Below are positions 47,583 to 56,861 of a stretch of DNA of 64,000 nucleotides, piece by piece. The first letter of the stretch is position 1; each line of letters opens with the position of its first letter. The notes below the pieces were generated by a model. It was not told the DNA's origin, did no database searches, and was given only the letters and a program-made list of their open reading frames with translations. Source of the DNA: Minwuia sp048007105 (lineage in GTDB: Bacteria; Pseudomonadota; Alphaproteobacteria; Minwuiales; Minwuiaceae); NCBI RefSeq assembly GCF_048007105.1, contig NZ_CP180352.1, positions 3,348,001 to 3,412,000 on the forward strand. Direction: 5' to 3'. The translations under genes and the position numbers were made by a program.

Positions 47583-48230
47583 CTATGCCGCCTCGGGCAG
47601 CTTGAAGCCTTCCTCGACATGGGTTGCCTTCCACCAGGGCGCGGCCTCCACGTTCCGGGTCATCCATCGCACGATGTTGCGGTGGTTATCCAGCGGCAGC
47701 TTCTGCCAGCCGTGGAGATGCATCGGCGACGCGACCACGACATCGGCAATGGTCGGGCTGTCGCCGCAGATCCAGGTGCTGGTGGCCAGACGGTTGTCCA
47801 GAATCCCGGCCAGCTTGTGGAAATTCTCGGCCTCGCCTTCGAGAACGGCAGGATCGGTCTCCGCGCCGAGCAGCGGCTTGACGCAGTTCTCGACGAGATA
47901 GACGTAGCAGCTCGGAAACCACGAACCGCACTCCCAGAGCAGCCAGCGATTGATATCGGCGCGGGTCTTGAGGTCGGTCGGATAGGCGCCGGCATTGCCG
48001 GCCTTGTCGGCGGCATACTGCAGGATGGCGTTCGATTCCCAGAGCACGAGGTCGCCGTCACGCATGGCGGGGATCGAGGCATTCGGGTTGATCGCCACGT
48101 ATTCCGGGCTCTTCTGTTCGCCCTGGAAGTAGTCGACCTTGGTCAACGTGTAGTCCGAGCCGATCATCTTCAGCCCGGCCAGAACCTTGCGGCAGTTCAC
48201 CGTGATCGGGTCCGCGAGAATCTCCATCAT
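47583..48230 (-). CDS. Glutathione S-transferase family protein
   Basis: A 215-residue GST. The N-terminal thioredoxin-like domain has TVNCRKVLAGLK and the cis-Pro/GSH-binding NASIPAMRDGDLVLWESNAIL; the C-terminal helical domain has GDSPTIADV. First gene of the minus-strand operon with the CmcJ-family and SDR genes and divergent from the LysR gene. Two adjacent ATGs are possible starts (48230 and 48227). Confidence 0.9.
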   Translation of the reverse strand: MMEILADPITVNCRKVLAGLKMIGSDYTLTKVDYFQGEQKSPEYVAINPNASIPAMRDGDLVLWESNAILQYAADKAGNAGAYPTDLKTRADINRWLLWECGSWFPSCYVYLVENCVKPLLGAETDPAVLEGEAENFHKLAGILDNRLATSTWICGDSPTIADVVVASPMHLHGWQKLPLDNHRNIVRWMTRNVEAAPWWKATHVEEGFKLPEAA

Positions 48231-48342
48231 TTCCTCCCTGAAGGAAAATGTACGCCCCGGTCACCGCGATCGGGACGGCTCTGTTCTTTGTTATTGGAGC
48301 AGTGTGCCGGACCCCCTACTATCGGTCCAACAGATGGTCGCG

Positions 48343-49317
48343 ATGGATTTCACAATGAAGCGCGATAATGACCGCTGGGATATCCGACTGCTCTTCGCAT
48401 TCGAGGCGATGGCCAACGAGCGCAACGTCACGCGGGCTGCGGAGCGCCTTGGGCTGACCCAGCAGGGCATGAGCGGCCAGCTCGCGCGTCTGAGAGAGCT
48501 GTTCGGCGATCCGCTGTTCGTGCGCACCCGGAACGGCATGGTACCGACGCCGCGCGCCGAGGAGCTCGTGCCGGTGGTCTCGGCGACGCTGTCGAACATC
48601 TCACGCCTGCTTTCGGCAGAACGGTTCGATCCGTCGGGCTTCGAAGGCACGGCCAGGATCGCGGCGAGCGACTATGCGGCCGCCCTGATCCTGCCGCCCC
48701 TGCTTCGCCGCATCCAGGTTGAAGCGCCGGGGATGCGTCTGGAGATCCGGCCCGTCGACGCCGGATCGCTGGAGGCCGACATGCGGGAGGCCCGGCTCGA
48801 CCTCGCCCTGACCGTGCCGCAGTTCTCCTTCCCCGGCCTTCATTCGATGCACCTCTTCGACGAGCGCTATGTCGGCGTGGCGCGGCGCGGCCATCCGATG
48901 CTCAACGGCGGCCCGGTATCGCTGGACGATTTCTGCGCGTACGAGCATCTGCTGGTCTCGCCGTTTCGCGGCGATGCGGTCGGACCGACCGACGAGGCGC
49001 TGGCGCGCCTCAACCGGAGCCGGCGCATCGGCGTCGTGGTGCCGGGCTTCTCCGTCGTCGGACTGCTGCTGGAACAGACCGACCTGATCGCGCTCATGCC
49101 GATGCGCCTGATCCAGAACATGCGTCGCGATCTCGAGACCTTCAGACCACCGGTGGCCGTCGAAGGCTTCCGGCTCAACGCCTACTGGCCGCCGCGATTG
49201 AACGAGGACCCGCCGCATCGCTGGCTCCGCGAGGCGATCCGCGCCGCCGCAGCCGACTGCACCGCCCCTGACGACGTGCTGAGGGATCACCACCGCACGG
49301 GAACCGGCCACGCGTAA
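48343..49317 (+). CDS. LysR family transcriptional regulator
   Basis: A 324-residue LysR regulator. The HTH is DIRLLFAFEAMANERNVT followed by RAAERLGLTQQGMSGQLARL, and the effector domain is complete. It is divergent from the GST gene with 112 bases between, the usual layout for a LysR protein controlling its neighbour. ATG 48343 or 48334 could start it; no clear ribosome-binding site decides. Confidence 0.9.
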   Translation: MDFTMKRDNDRWDIRLLFAFEAMANERNVTRAAERLGLTQQGMSGQLARLRELFGDPLFVRTRNGMVPTPRAEELVPVVSATLSNISRLLSAERFDPSGFEGTARIAASDYAAALILPPLLRRIQVEAPGMRLEIRPVDAGSLEADMREARLDLALTVPQFSFPGLHSMHLFDERYVGVARRGHPMLNGGPVSLDDFCAYEHLLVSPFRGDAVGPTDEALARLNRSRRIGVVVPGFSVVGLLLEQTDLIALMPMRLIQNMRRDLETFRPPVAVEGFRLNAYWPPRLNEDPPHRWLREAIRAAAADCTAPDDVLRDHHRTGTGHA

Positions 49318-49409
49318 CGCTTGCCGCAGACCTTCCGAATTCGGGAACCCGGCGGCCTGTCCCGCCCCCTATCATCGACCTGCGCTGGAGATGAGGGAGG
49401 ACGCGAACG

Positions 49410-50390
49410 ATGAGAGCCTGGCAGGTTGCAGAGAAGGGCCATCCATCCACGTCGTTGCGGCTGGTCGACATCCAGCCACCGGAGCCCGGCCCCGGTGAAG
49501 CGCTGATCCGAGCCCGCGCCGGCACGATCAATTTCGCCGACATACTGCTCTGCCAGGGGATCTATCAGGACCGCCCGCCCCTGCCGTTCGTCCCAGGCTT
49601 GGAGACCTCCGGCGTGGTCGAGGCATGCGGTCCCGGCGTGGAACTGGAAATCGGCGCTCATGTCGGCGCGATGTCGGCGCTGCCCGCCGGCGGTTTCGCC
49701 GAATACGCCCTCATCCGCGCCGGCGCGGCGCTGGTGTTTCCGAAGGACATTCCGTTTCCCGATCTCACATTGCTCTACTCGACCTACCAGACCTCCCATG
49801 TGGCCCTGTTCCACCGTGGCGGACTGCGGGAGGGCGAGTGGCTGCTGGTCCTCGCCGGCGCGTCGGGGGTCGGGTCGGCTGCAATCCAGCTCGGCCGCGC
49901 CGTCGGCGCCAGGGTCATCGCCGCGGCCGGCTCGGCGGAGAAGCTGGCGTTCTGCAAGGCCCAGGGCGCCGATCACGTGGTCGACTACACCGCCGACGAT
50001 GCCGGCGCCGAGATCAAGCGCATCACCGGGGGCCGCGGTGTCGACGTCGTCTTCGATCCTGTCGGTGGCGCCATCGCCGAAACCGCCCGGCGCAGTCTCG
50101 CCTGGGAAGGGCGCTATCTGGTGATCGGATTCGCCGGCGGCGACATTCCGCAGTTCCCGGCCAACCATGTGCTGGTGAAGAACTACAGCGTGGTCGGCGT
50201 CCACTGGGGCGTCTACCACCAGCACCGCCGCGACGTGATCGAGACGGCCCACGAGGACATTCTCCGGCGCTACGCCGCCGGCGAGATCAGACCGGCCATC
50301 GCCCGGACGCTGACGCTGGACGGAATCCCCGAAGCCCTGGAGGCGCTGGAAGCACGCAGCGTGGCGGGCCGGCTCGTCGTCACGCCGTGA
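49410..50390 (+). CDS. NADPH:quinone oxidoreductase family protein (MDR superfamily)
   Basis: A 326-residue zinc-less medium-chain reductase. Family markers are NFADILLCQGIYQDRPPLPFVPGLE and the NADPH motif AGASGVGSAAIQLG at about residue 150. It follows the LysR gene by 92 bases. Probable substrates are quinones or activated alkenes. Confidence 0.9.
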   Translation: MRAWQVAEKGHPSTSLRLVDIQPPEPGPGEALIRARAGTINFADILLCQGIYQDRPPLPFVPGLETSGVVEACGPGVELEIGAHVGAMSALPAGGFAEYALIRAGAALVFPKDIPFPDLTLLYSTYQTSHVALFHRGGLREGEWLLVLAGASGVGSAAIQLGRAVGARVIAAAGSAEKLAFCKAQGADHVVDYTADDAGAEIKRITGGRGVDVVFDPVGGAIAETARRSLAWEGRYLVIGFAGGDIPQFPANHVLVKNYSVVGVHWGVYHQHRRDVIETAHEDILRRYAAGEIRPAIARTLTLDGIPEALEALEARSVAGRLVVTP

Positions 50391-50430
50391 CGAGAGATGC
50401 GCCGGCCCGGACCGCCCTCGCCCCCGCTCG

Positions 50431-51739
50431 CTAGTAGAGCAGTTCAGGCAGCAGCAGGCTGATCTCCGGGAAGGCGATCAGCAGCGCCAGGGTGATGATG
50501 TCGGCGACCACGAACCAGAGGATGCCCTTGAAGATCACCTCGGTCTTGATGGCGTCGCCGACAATGCCCTTGATGACGAAGACGTTCAGCCCGACCGGCG
50601 GCGTGATCAGCCCGATCTCCAGATACTTCACGATCAGGATGCCGAACCAGATCAGATCGATACGGAGCGATTCCACCACCGGCAGGAAGATCGGCAGCGT
50701 CAACAGCATGATCCCGAGTGGATCGAGGAACATGCCCAGGACCAGATAGACGGCCGAGATGCCGATGATCAGCGCAAGCTGGCTGATGCCCTCGGCCAGC
50801 ACGACCTCGGCGAGGAAATCCGATACCCCGGCGAAGGCCAGGAAGCGGGTCAGCAGGTTGGCGCCGATGGCGATGATGAAGATGGCTGCCGTGCTCTGCA
50901 TCGCTTCTGTCGTGGCGTCCTTTAGACGTCCCCAGGTCAGCCCGCCCTTCAGGAAGGCGATGACGATGGAGAGCGCCGCGCCAACGGCGCCGGCCTCCGT
51001 CGGGGTGAAGATGCCCCCGAAAAGGCCGCCGAAGACGCCGATCACCAGCAGGATCACCGGCCACGTGTCGTAGAAGGCGGCGAAGCGGTCGCGCCATGAG
51101 ACCTCTTCGTGTACCGACGGCGCCAGCGACGGCGTGAGCTTCACCCGGATGAGGATCATCAGGCCGAACATCACCGCCGTGAGGATGCCGGGCAGGAATC
51201 CGCCGACGAACAGCTTGCCGATCGGCACCTCGGCGAAGATGCCGAAGATCAGCAGAAGGATGGATGGCGGAATCAGGGAACCGATGGTGCCCGCCGCGGC
51301 GACCGAGCCGGCGGCCAGCCCCTTGTCGTAGTTGGATCGCAGCATCTCCGGCACAGCGATCCGCCCCATGGCCGCGGCGCAGGCGACGCTGGAACCGGTC
51401 ACGGCCGAGAAGCCGGCCAGCGCCGCCGACGGAGGCGATGGCGAGCCCGCCGGGCAGCGCCGACAGCCAGAGCCGGGCGAGCCGGAACAGCCCTTCGGTC
51501 AGGTTGGCGTGGTAGCAGACATAGCCCATCAGCAGGAACATCGGGACCGAACTGAGCGTCCAGTGCGCCACCAGTTCGTAGGGCACCGCGGTAACGATGC
51601 CGAGCATCGGCTTGAGGCCGAGCAGGACATAGATGCCGACCAGCGAAACGCCGCCGAGGGCGATTCCGACCGGCACACGGGCCAGGAGCAGGGCGATGAG
51701 GACGGCGAGACCGACGCCGCCGATCTGGAGATCCGTCAT
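50431..51739 (-). CDS. TRAP transporter large permease (DctM), interrupted by a +1 frameshift
   Basis: The sodium-driven membrane subunit of a TRAP carboxylate importer. The start MTDLQIGGVGLAVLIALLL and GLAIASV are in one frame, while GFSAVTGSSVACAAAMG onward is in the next. Dropping one base in the GC run at about 51421-51427 joins them as ASVGALAGFSAV, the same length as the usual ASVGGSAGFSAV. The repaired length is 435 residues. The start overlaps the small permease stop (ATGA on the minus strand). Confidence 0.9.
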
Positions 51740-52266
51740 TTCGCGACGTCCATTTCGATCAATTCATTTCCCTCATCGGCAAGGCGTCCGACGCCGCGGA
51801 GCAGCATCACTGCCTTCCAAAGCAGGACTAGCGTCAGAAGTCCGCAGCCGAGCGGTACGAAAAAGCGGGTCTGCCACACCTCCAGCGGCACGGTGCCGTA
51901 GAGGTACTCGCCGATCTCGAACTTGTTCACGGCGTCGTGCCATGTCCGGGCCGTCACGATCGAGAAGTAGACGACGCCGAGCAGCGAAACGGAGGCAATC
52001 AGGATGCGTCGCGCTCGGTCGCCGAGATACTGGGACACGATCTCCACCGAGATGTGGCCGTTCCTGAGCTCGACGGCGGCCAGCGGAAAGAAGACCACCG
52101 CGACCATGTAATAGTGGGCGGTCATCTCGATGGTCACCGGCAAGGGCGTGTCGAACAGCGTCTTGCCTGCGACGTCGATAGTGACGTGCAGCAGCATGGC
52201 GAACATGCCGACCATGCCGATGAGCCCGAAGAACCGGGCCAGCAGGCGTATCAGCTTCTCGATCAT
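51736..52266 (-). CDS. TRAP transporter small permease (DctQ)
   Basis: A 176-residue protein with four hydrophobic helices (about 10-32, 47-66, 87-108 and 131-152) and the DctQ pattern in the second and third. It sits between the DctP and DctM genes, completing the transporter. Confidence 0.9.
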   Translation of the reverse strand: MIEKLIRLLARFFGLIGMVGMFAMLLHVTIDVAGKTLFDTPLPVTIEMTAHYYMVAVVFFPLAAVELRNGHISVEIVSQYLGDRARRILIASVSLLGVVYFSIVTARTWHDAVNKFEIGEYLYGTVPLEVWQTRFFVPLGCGLLTLVLLWKAVMLLRGVGRLADEGNELIEMDVAK

Positions 52267-52297
52267 GTGGTCGTGTCTCCCCTTGCCGGCAGGCGTC

Positions 52298-52329
52298 CGG
52301 ACAGGCCGCCTGCATCGGCGGCCTGTCCG
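52298..52329 (-). other. Stem-loop between dctP and dctQ genes
   Basis: CGGACAGGCCGCC (52298-52310) and its exact complement (52317-52329) form a 13-bp stem with a six-base loop, without a U-tract. Such hairpins often protect the message of the abundant binding protein and lower expression of the permeases. Confidence 0.65.
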
Positions 52330-52372
52330 TCACGGCCGGTCCGTCCTGATTGCCCGGCTTTCGCCGTGCCGT

Positions 52373-53506
52373 TTATTTCCCGTAGGTCGAGACGTCGATC
52401 TTCGAGATCACGTCGGTCTTGAAGCGGGCGCGCATTGCGTCCACGTCGCCGCCGACTTCCTCGTAGATCGCGGTCCACTTGTCGACCAGCGCGCTCATCT
52501 GCTCGATCAGCGGCTCCGGATTGGCGACGCCGCGGGTCTCCTTGCCCTTGGTGATCAGGCCCTTCTTCTCGTTGGCGACATAGTCGGCGCGGATGGCCTT
52601 GAAGGCGTCGGAGATTTCCTGCACCCGGATACCCTTGTCCTGGCTCTCCTTCAGGGCCTCGTTGTCGGTGCGGATGTAACCGGCGGCGATGCCGAAATTG
52701 GCGTCGGAGGCGGCTTCCAGCACGATGCGGCGCTGATCGTCGGTCAGGTCCGACCAGCTGTCGGGGTTGAAGGCGAAGGTGTTGATCGCCCGGTAGGCGC
52801 CGACATTCACCAGCAGCACGTCCTTGGTCATGTCCCACAGACCATAGGTCTTCAGCGACGCAGCGACGTGGAAGGAAGCATCGACGACACCGCGGCTCAT
52901 GGCCTCGTACTGCTCGGATGACGGAACGTTCACCGGGGTCGCGCCGACGGCGTTGACGAAGTTGTCCCAGGCCGCGCCGGCGGAGCGGATCTTCAGGCCT
53001 TTGATGTCATCGGGGCTGTCGATCATCTTGGTCGACATGATCACCATCGGCGGCACGGCGTAGGTGCCGGTATAGACGTTGCCGCGCTGCTTGTACTCGA
53101 CCAGGCAGGGCTCGCACTGGGTCATGATCAGCTCGGTCGTCGCCGCGGTGACGATCACGGCGTTGGTGCCGATGGCCGCCATGTCGTTGATGAAGGCGGT
53201 GTGCGGGAACTCCGCCGGATGGTAGCCGACGATAACGTAGCCCAGATCGACGACGCCGTCGCGAATGCCCTCCGATGCGGCCTTCGGACCCAGCAGCGAT
53301 CCGCCGAGGAACAGCTTCACGGTGACTTCGCCGGCCGTGGCGGCCTTCACCTGTTCGGCAAAGGGTTCCCAGCCGTCGGCGACGGTGTTGTTCTTCGGCG
53401 GCAGATGGACGCTGGCCTTCAGCTCCTTCGCCGATGCGGCGGCTGACATGCCGGCCACAAGTCCGGCAGCGATCAGTGCGCTGCAGGCTGTTCTGATGAT
53501 GCTCAT
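52373..53506 (-). CDS. TRAP transporter substrate-binding protein (DctP family)
   Basis: A 377-residue periplasmic binding protein with a clear signal peptide (cut near ASAKE, residue 26). GLKIRSAGAAWDNFVNAVGATPVNVPSSEQYEAMSRGVVDAS (read in three blocks) contains the Arg that anchors the ligand carboxylate. The ligand is thus probably an organic acid, which fits the CoA ligase and carboxyltransferases upstream. Confidence 0.92.
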   Translation of the reverse strand: MSIIRTACSALIAAGLVAGMSAAASAKELKASVHLPPKNNTVADGWEPFAEQVKAATAGEVTVKLFLGGSLLGPKAASEGIRDGVVDLGYVIVGYHPAEFPHTAFINDMAAIGTNAVIVTAATTELIMTQCEPCLVEYKQRGNVYTGTYAVPPMVIMSTKMIDSPDDIKGLKIRSAGAAWDNFVNAVGATPVNVPSSEQYEAMSRGVVDASFHVAASLKTYGLWDMTKDVLLVNVGAYRAINTFAFNPDSWSDLTDDQRRIVLEAASDANFGIAAGYIRTDNEALKESQDKGIRVQEISDAFKAIRADYVANEKKGLITKGKETRGVANPEPLIEQMSALVDKWTAIYEEVGGDVDAMRARFKTDVISKIDVSTYGK

Positions 53507-53569
53507 GTCGATACTCCCCTGTTCGACGTGAACGCGCCAGGCGACATGCCCGACGCGGGTGGTGCCTGG

Positions 53570-55108
53570 TCAGATCGGATCGATCGTCCTCTTCTTGCCC
53601 CGGCGCTCAGGCGGGCGCGGGAAGGTCTCGAGCGTGCGGATGAGAATGTCCCGGGTCTCGGCGGGGTCGACGACGTCGTCGAATCCGAACCGCTCGCCGA
53701 CCCGGAGCGCGGTGTTGTAGGCCTTCAGTTCCTCGGTGTAGGCGCGGTGCGCCTCGGCGCGTTCGGCCGGATCCTCGATCGCGGCGAGTTCCTTCTGGAA
53801 GATGATGCTCGCGGCGCCTTCCAGGCCCATACCGCCGAACTCGGCTGTCGGCCAGGCAATCAGGATCGAGGGCATCAGCGGCCGCGATCCCATGATGTAG
53901 TAGCCGAGCCCGTAGGCCTTCCGGAGCACCAGCGTCATCAGCGGCACCGTCGCGTTTGACAGCGCCGACAGCAGGCGCGCGCTGCGCCGGACCAGGCAGG
54001 TCTTCTCGACGTCCGGGCCGACCATCAGGCCGGGCGTGTCGCAGAGCAGCAGGATCGGAATGTCGTAGGCGTCGCAAAGCTGCACGAACCTTGCTGATTT
54101 GTCGCAGGCGGGACCGTCCATCGCGCCGGCCAGGACCATCGGCTGGTTGGCGACGACGCCGACCGTCTTGCCGCCCATCCGCACCAGCGCCGTGACCATG
54201 GCGCGGCCGAAAGCCGGCTTCAGTTCCAGCATGCTATCCTTATCGGCCAGCCCCTCGATCACCTTGCGCACATCATAGGCGCGTCGCGGGCTCTCCGGCA
54301 CCATCTCGCGGAGGCGCGTCTGATCCGGCGCTTCGGCGGCCTCCGCGCTCTCGTTGAAGAAGGAAAGGTACTTCTTCGCCAGCGCGCAGGCCTCGGTCTC
54401 GTTCTCGGCCAGCAGGTCGATGGCGCCGGACTTGTAGTGGACCTCCGCCGGGCCGATCTCCTCGGGCGTCAATTTCACGCCCAGCGCCGCCTCGACCAGC
54501 GGCGGGCCGGCCATGCCCATCGAGGCGTTCTTCGTTGCGATGGCGACATCGCAGAGGCCGGCCAGGTTGGCGTGACCGGCAAAGGCCCGGCCCGGCACGA
54601 TACCGACCGTCGGCGCCAGTCCGGACAGACGCGAGAAGGTGACGAAGGTCGGCGAACCCAGGCGGTTCGGCACGAACATGTCATGTGGCCGCGCACCGCC
54701 GCCATCCAGCCAGCAGATCACCGGCAGGCGCTGCTGCTCGGCCAGCTCGAACATGCGGCTGATCTTGGAGTGGTTCACCGCGCTCTGGGTGCCCGCATAG
54801 ACGGTGTAGTCATAGGCGACCATCGCGACCGGTTGTCCATCGACCTTGCCGGTGCCCATCACCAGCCCGTCGGCGGCGCCGGTCATGCCTTCGGTCGCCG
54901 GTTTGGCCAGCCCGCCATATTCGGTGAAGCTGCCCGCGTCGATCATGCCGGCCACGCCCTCGCGCGCGGTCCAGCGCCCGCGGGCATGCTGCTTGTCCAC
55001 GGCAACCTGGCGAGCGTCGTCGCGGGTGGCCGCACGGGCGTCCAGAACCTCGCGCAGCTGTTCGCGAAGTTCGCCCATCTCGCCGCTCACCGTATTGTCT
55101 GCATTCAT
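53570..55108 (-). CDS. Acyl-CoA carboxylase carboxyltransferase subunit (CT1)
   Basis: A 512-residue protein with both crotonase-like halves of a carboxyltransferase (PccB/MccB class). DGGGARPHDMF and GIVPGRAFAGHANLAGLCD mark the N half; GVVANQPMVLAGAMDGPACDKSARFV and LLCDTPGLMVG mark the C half. The C-terminus RTIDPI resembles that of PCCB-type subunits. It lies in the minus-strand operon with a CoA ligase, a second carboxyltransferase and a free biotinyl domain. Acyl-CoA specificity cannot be read. Confidence 0.88.
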   Translation of the reverse strand: MNADNTVSGEMGELREQLREVLDARAATRDDARQVAVDKQHARGRWTAREGVAGMIDAGSFTEYGGLAKPATEGMTGAADGLVMGTGKVDGQPVAMVAYDYTVYAGTQSAVNHSKISRMFELAEQQRLPVICWLDGGGARPHDMFVPNRLGSPTFVTFSRLSGLAPTVGIVPGRAFAGHANLAGLCDVAIATKNASMGMAGPPLVEAALGVKLTPEEIGPAEVHYKSGAIDLLAENETEACALAKKYLSFFNESAEAAEAPDQTRLREMVPESPRRAYDVRKVIEGLADKDSMLELKPAFGRAMVTALVRMGGKTVGVVANQPMVLAGAMDGPACDKSARFVQLCDAYDIPILLLCDTPGLMVGPDVEKTCLVRRSARLLSALSNATVPLMTLVLRKAYGLGYYIMGSRPLMPSILIAWPTAEFGGMGLEGAASIIFQKELAAIEDPAERAEAHRAYTEELKAYNTALRVGERFGFDDVVDPAETRDILIRTLETFPRPPERRGKKRTIDPI

Positions 55109-55134
55109 CTCGATTGTCGTTCCTTCGGTTCCGG

Positions 55135-56772
55135 TCAGGCCGCGCCGATCTTCTCGCGCCGGATCTTCACGCCGGCGGCCTCCCGGTCCCAGGTATCGGC
55201 GGTGACGCCTTCGCTGCGCAGCAGGTGTTTCTGCACCTTCTGCGTCGGCGTCTTCGGCAGGTCGTCCATGATCCGGATGAAGCGCGGCACCATGAAATGC
55301 GCCATCCGCGGCTGCAGGAATTCCAGCAGCGCCGCGGGGTCCACGGTCCGCCCCGGCACCGGCGCCACGATCACCAGCACCTCGTCCTCGCTGAATTCGC
55401 TCGGCACGGCGACCGCAGCGCTTTCTCGCACGTCCGGATGCGCGTTCACCTCGTTCTCGACCTCGAAGGAGGAGATGTTCTCGCCCCGGCGGCGGATCGC
55501 ATCCTTCGCGCGATCGACGAAATAGAACGTCCCGTCAGCGTCCATGCGGAACATGTCGCCGGTGTGGAACCAACCGTTCCGCCACGCTTTCGCCGTCGCC
55601 TCGGGATTGTTGTTGTAGCCGTGATTGAGGCCCCATGGCCGCTCGTCCCGGACGATCATCTCGCCGATCTCGCCGACCGGCACCTCGCAGTCATTGGCAT
55701 CGACAAGGCGCACCGTCGCGCCGGGTCGCACCTTGCCGCAGGAGCCGACCTTCAGCGGGTTCTTCTCCGACATCAACTGGCAGCTGATCTCGGTCATGTT
55801 GAAGGTGGTGTAGATGTCCAGACCGAAGCGCTGCGTGAACGCGGTCACGTCTTCCGACAGCGGCACCATGAATACCGTGCGGAGCGGATGGTCGCGGTCG
55901 TGCTCGCTCGCCGGAGCCTTCATCAGGAAGGGCGTCATCGCGCCAAGCAGGGTGACGCAGGTCGATCCCGACTCCCGGACGACGTCCCAGAAGGTATCGG
56001 TCTTGAAGGAATCGACCAGGGCGATGGACCCGCCCTTGGCCAGCATGCCGTAGGTGTTGCCCGTTCCGCCGGCGTGGAACAGCGGCAGGTTGATCAGCCG
56101 CCGGTCCGTATGGTCCAGCATCTGCCGCTCGCTTGTCGCCATGGTGAAGAGATGCAGATAGGACGACAGCACACCTTTCGACGGGCCGGTCGTGCCCGAC
56201 GTGTAGATGATCGACTGCAGGTCCCAGGGGTCGATGGGGCGGTCCAGTGGCGCCGGTTCGTCGCCTTCCGCACCCAGCGCGGCAATGTCGAGAACCGGCA
56301 GGGGCAATCCGTCTACATGGCCGCCGACGACGATCAACTGCTCGACGGCGGACATGTCGATGTCCTTCAGCCGGTCGGCGAGGTCGGCGTGAACGATCAT
56401 GATCTTCGCGTCGGAATTGCGGATCACGTGCTCCAGCAGCGATCCGCGATAGGCCGTGTTCACGGGCACATAGGCCGCGCCGATATAGTTGACGCCGAAC
56501 CAGCATCGCAGCATCAGCGGACCGTTCGGCAACCACACCAGCACCCGGTCATTCCGTTCGACGCCAGCCTTCTGAAGGCCTGCGCCGGTGCGGGCCGCCT
56601 CCGCCCGCATGCGGGTGTAGTCCCAGGTCTCGCCGCCGTCGAACCAGACGAACGGGCTTTCGGGCGTCTCCCGTGCGTGACGGTCGAGAATGTGGCGAAG
56701 CACGCAGCGGTCGCGCGGCGGGATGCGCGGATCGCCGAACGTCTCGGCGGCCCTCACTTCCAGTTCGGTCAC
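55135..56772 (-). CDS. AMP-binding acyl-CoA synthetase (CaiC/long-chain type)
   Basis: A 545-residue ANL-superfamily ligase that would activate an acid to its CoA thioester. The P-loop is YTSGTTGPSKGV at about residue 197, the A5 region TTFNMTEIS, and the hinge DRAKDAIRRRGENISS. The catalytic Lys is in KTPTQKVQKH near the end. It most resembles the crotonobetaine/carnitine ligase type. It lies between the two carboxyltransferase genes, so its product is probably their substrate. Confidence 0.9.
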   Translation of the reverse strand: MTELEVRAAETFGDPRIPPRDRCVLRHILDRHARETPESPFVWFDGGETWDYTRMRAEAARTGAGLQKAGVERNDRVLVWLPNGPLMLRCWFGVNYIGAAYVPVNTAYRGSLLEHVIRNSDAKIMIVHADLADRLKDIDMSAVEQLIVVGGHVDGLPLPVLDIAALGAEGDEPAPLDRPIDPWDLQSIIYTSGTTGPSKGVLSSYLHLFTMATSERQMLDHTDRRLINLPLFHAGGTGNTYGMLAKGGSIALVDSFKTDTFWDVVRESGSTCVTLLGAMTPFLMKAPASEHDRDHPLRTVFMVPLSEDVTAFTQRFGLDIYTTFNMTEISCQLMSEKNPLKVGSCGKVRPGATVRLVDANDCEVPVGEIGEMIVRDERPWGLNHGYNNNPEATAKAWRNGWFHTGDMFRMDADGTFYFVDRAKDAIRRRGENISSFEVENEVNAHPDVRESAAVAVPSEFSEDEVLVIVAPVPGRTVDPAALLEFLQPRMAHFMVPRFIRIMDDLPKTPTQKVQKHLLRSEGVTADTWDREAAGVKIRREKIGAA

Positions 56773-56861
56773 ACGGCTCCTCCCCGTTCCCGACAGATTG
56801 GCCGGCGGGCGGTCCCTCCCCCGGTCCGCCCGCCGTCGCGCCAGAAGACGCCCGTTCCCCC

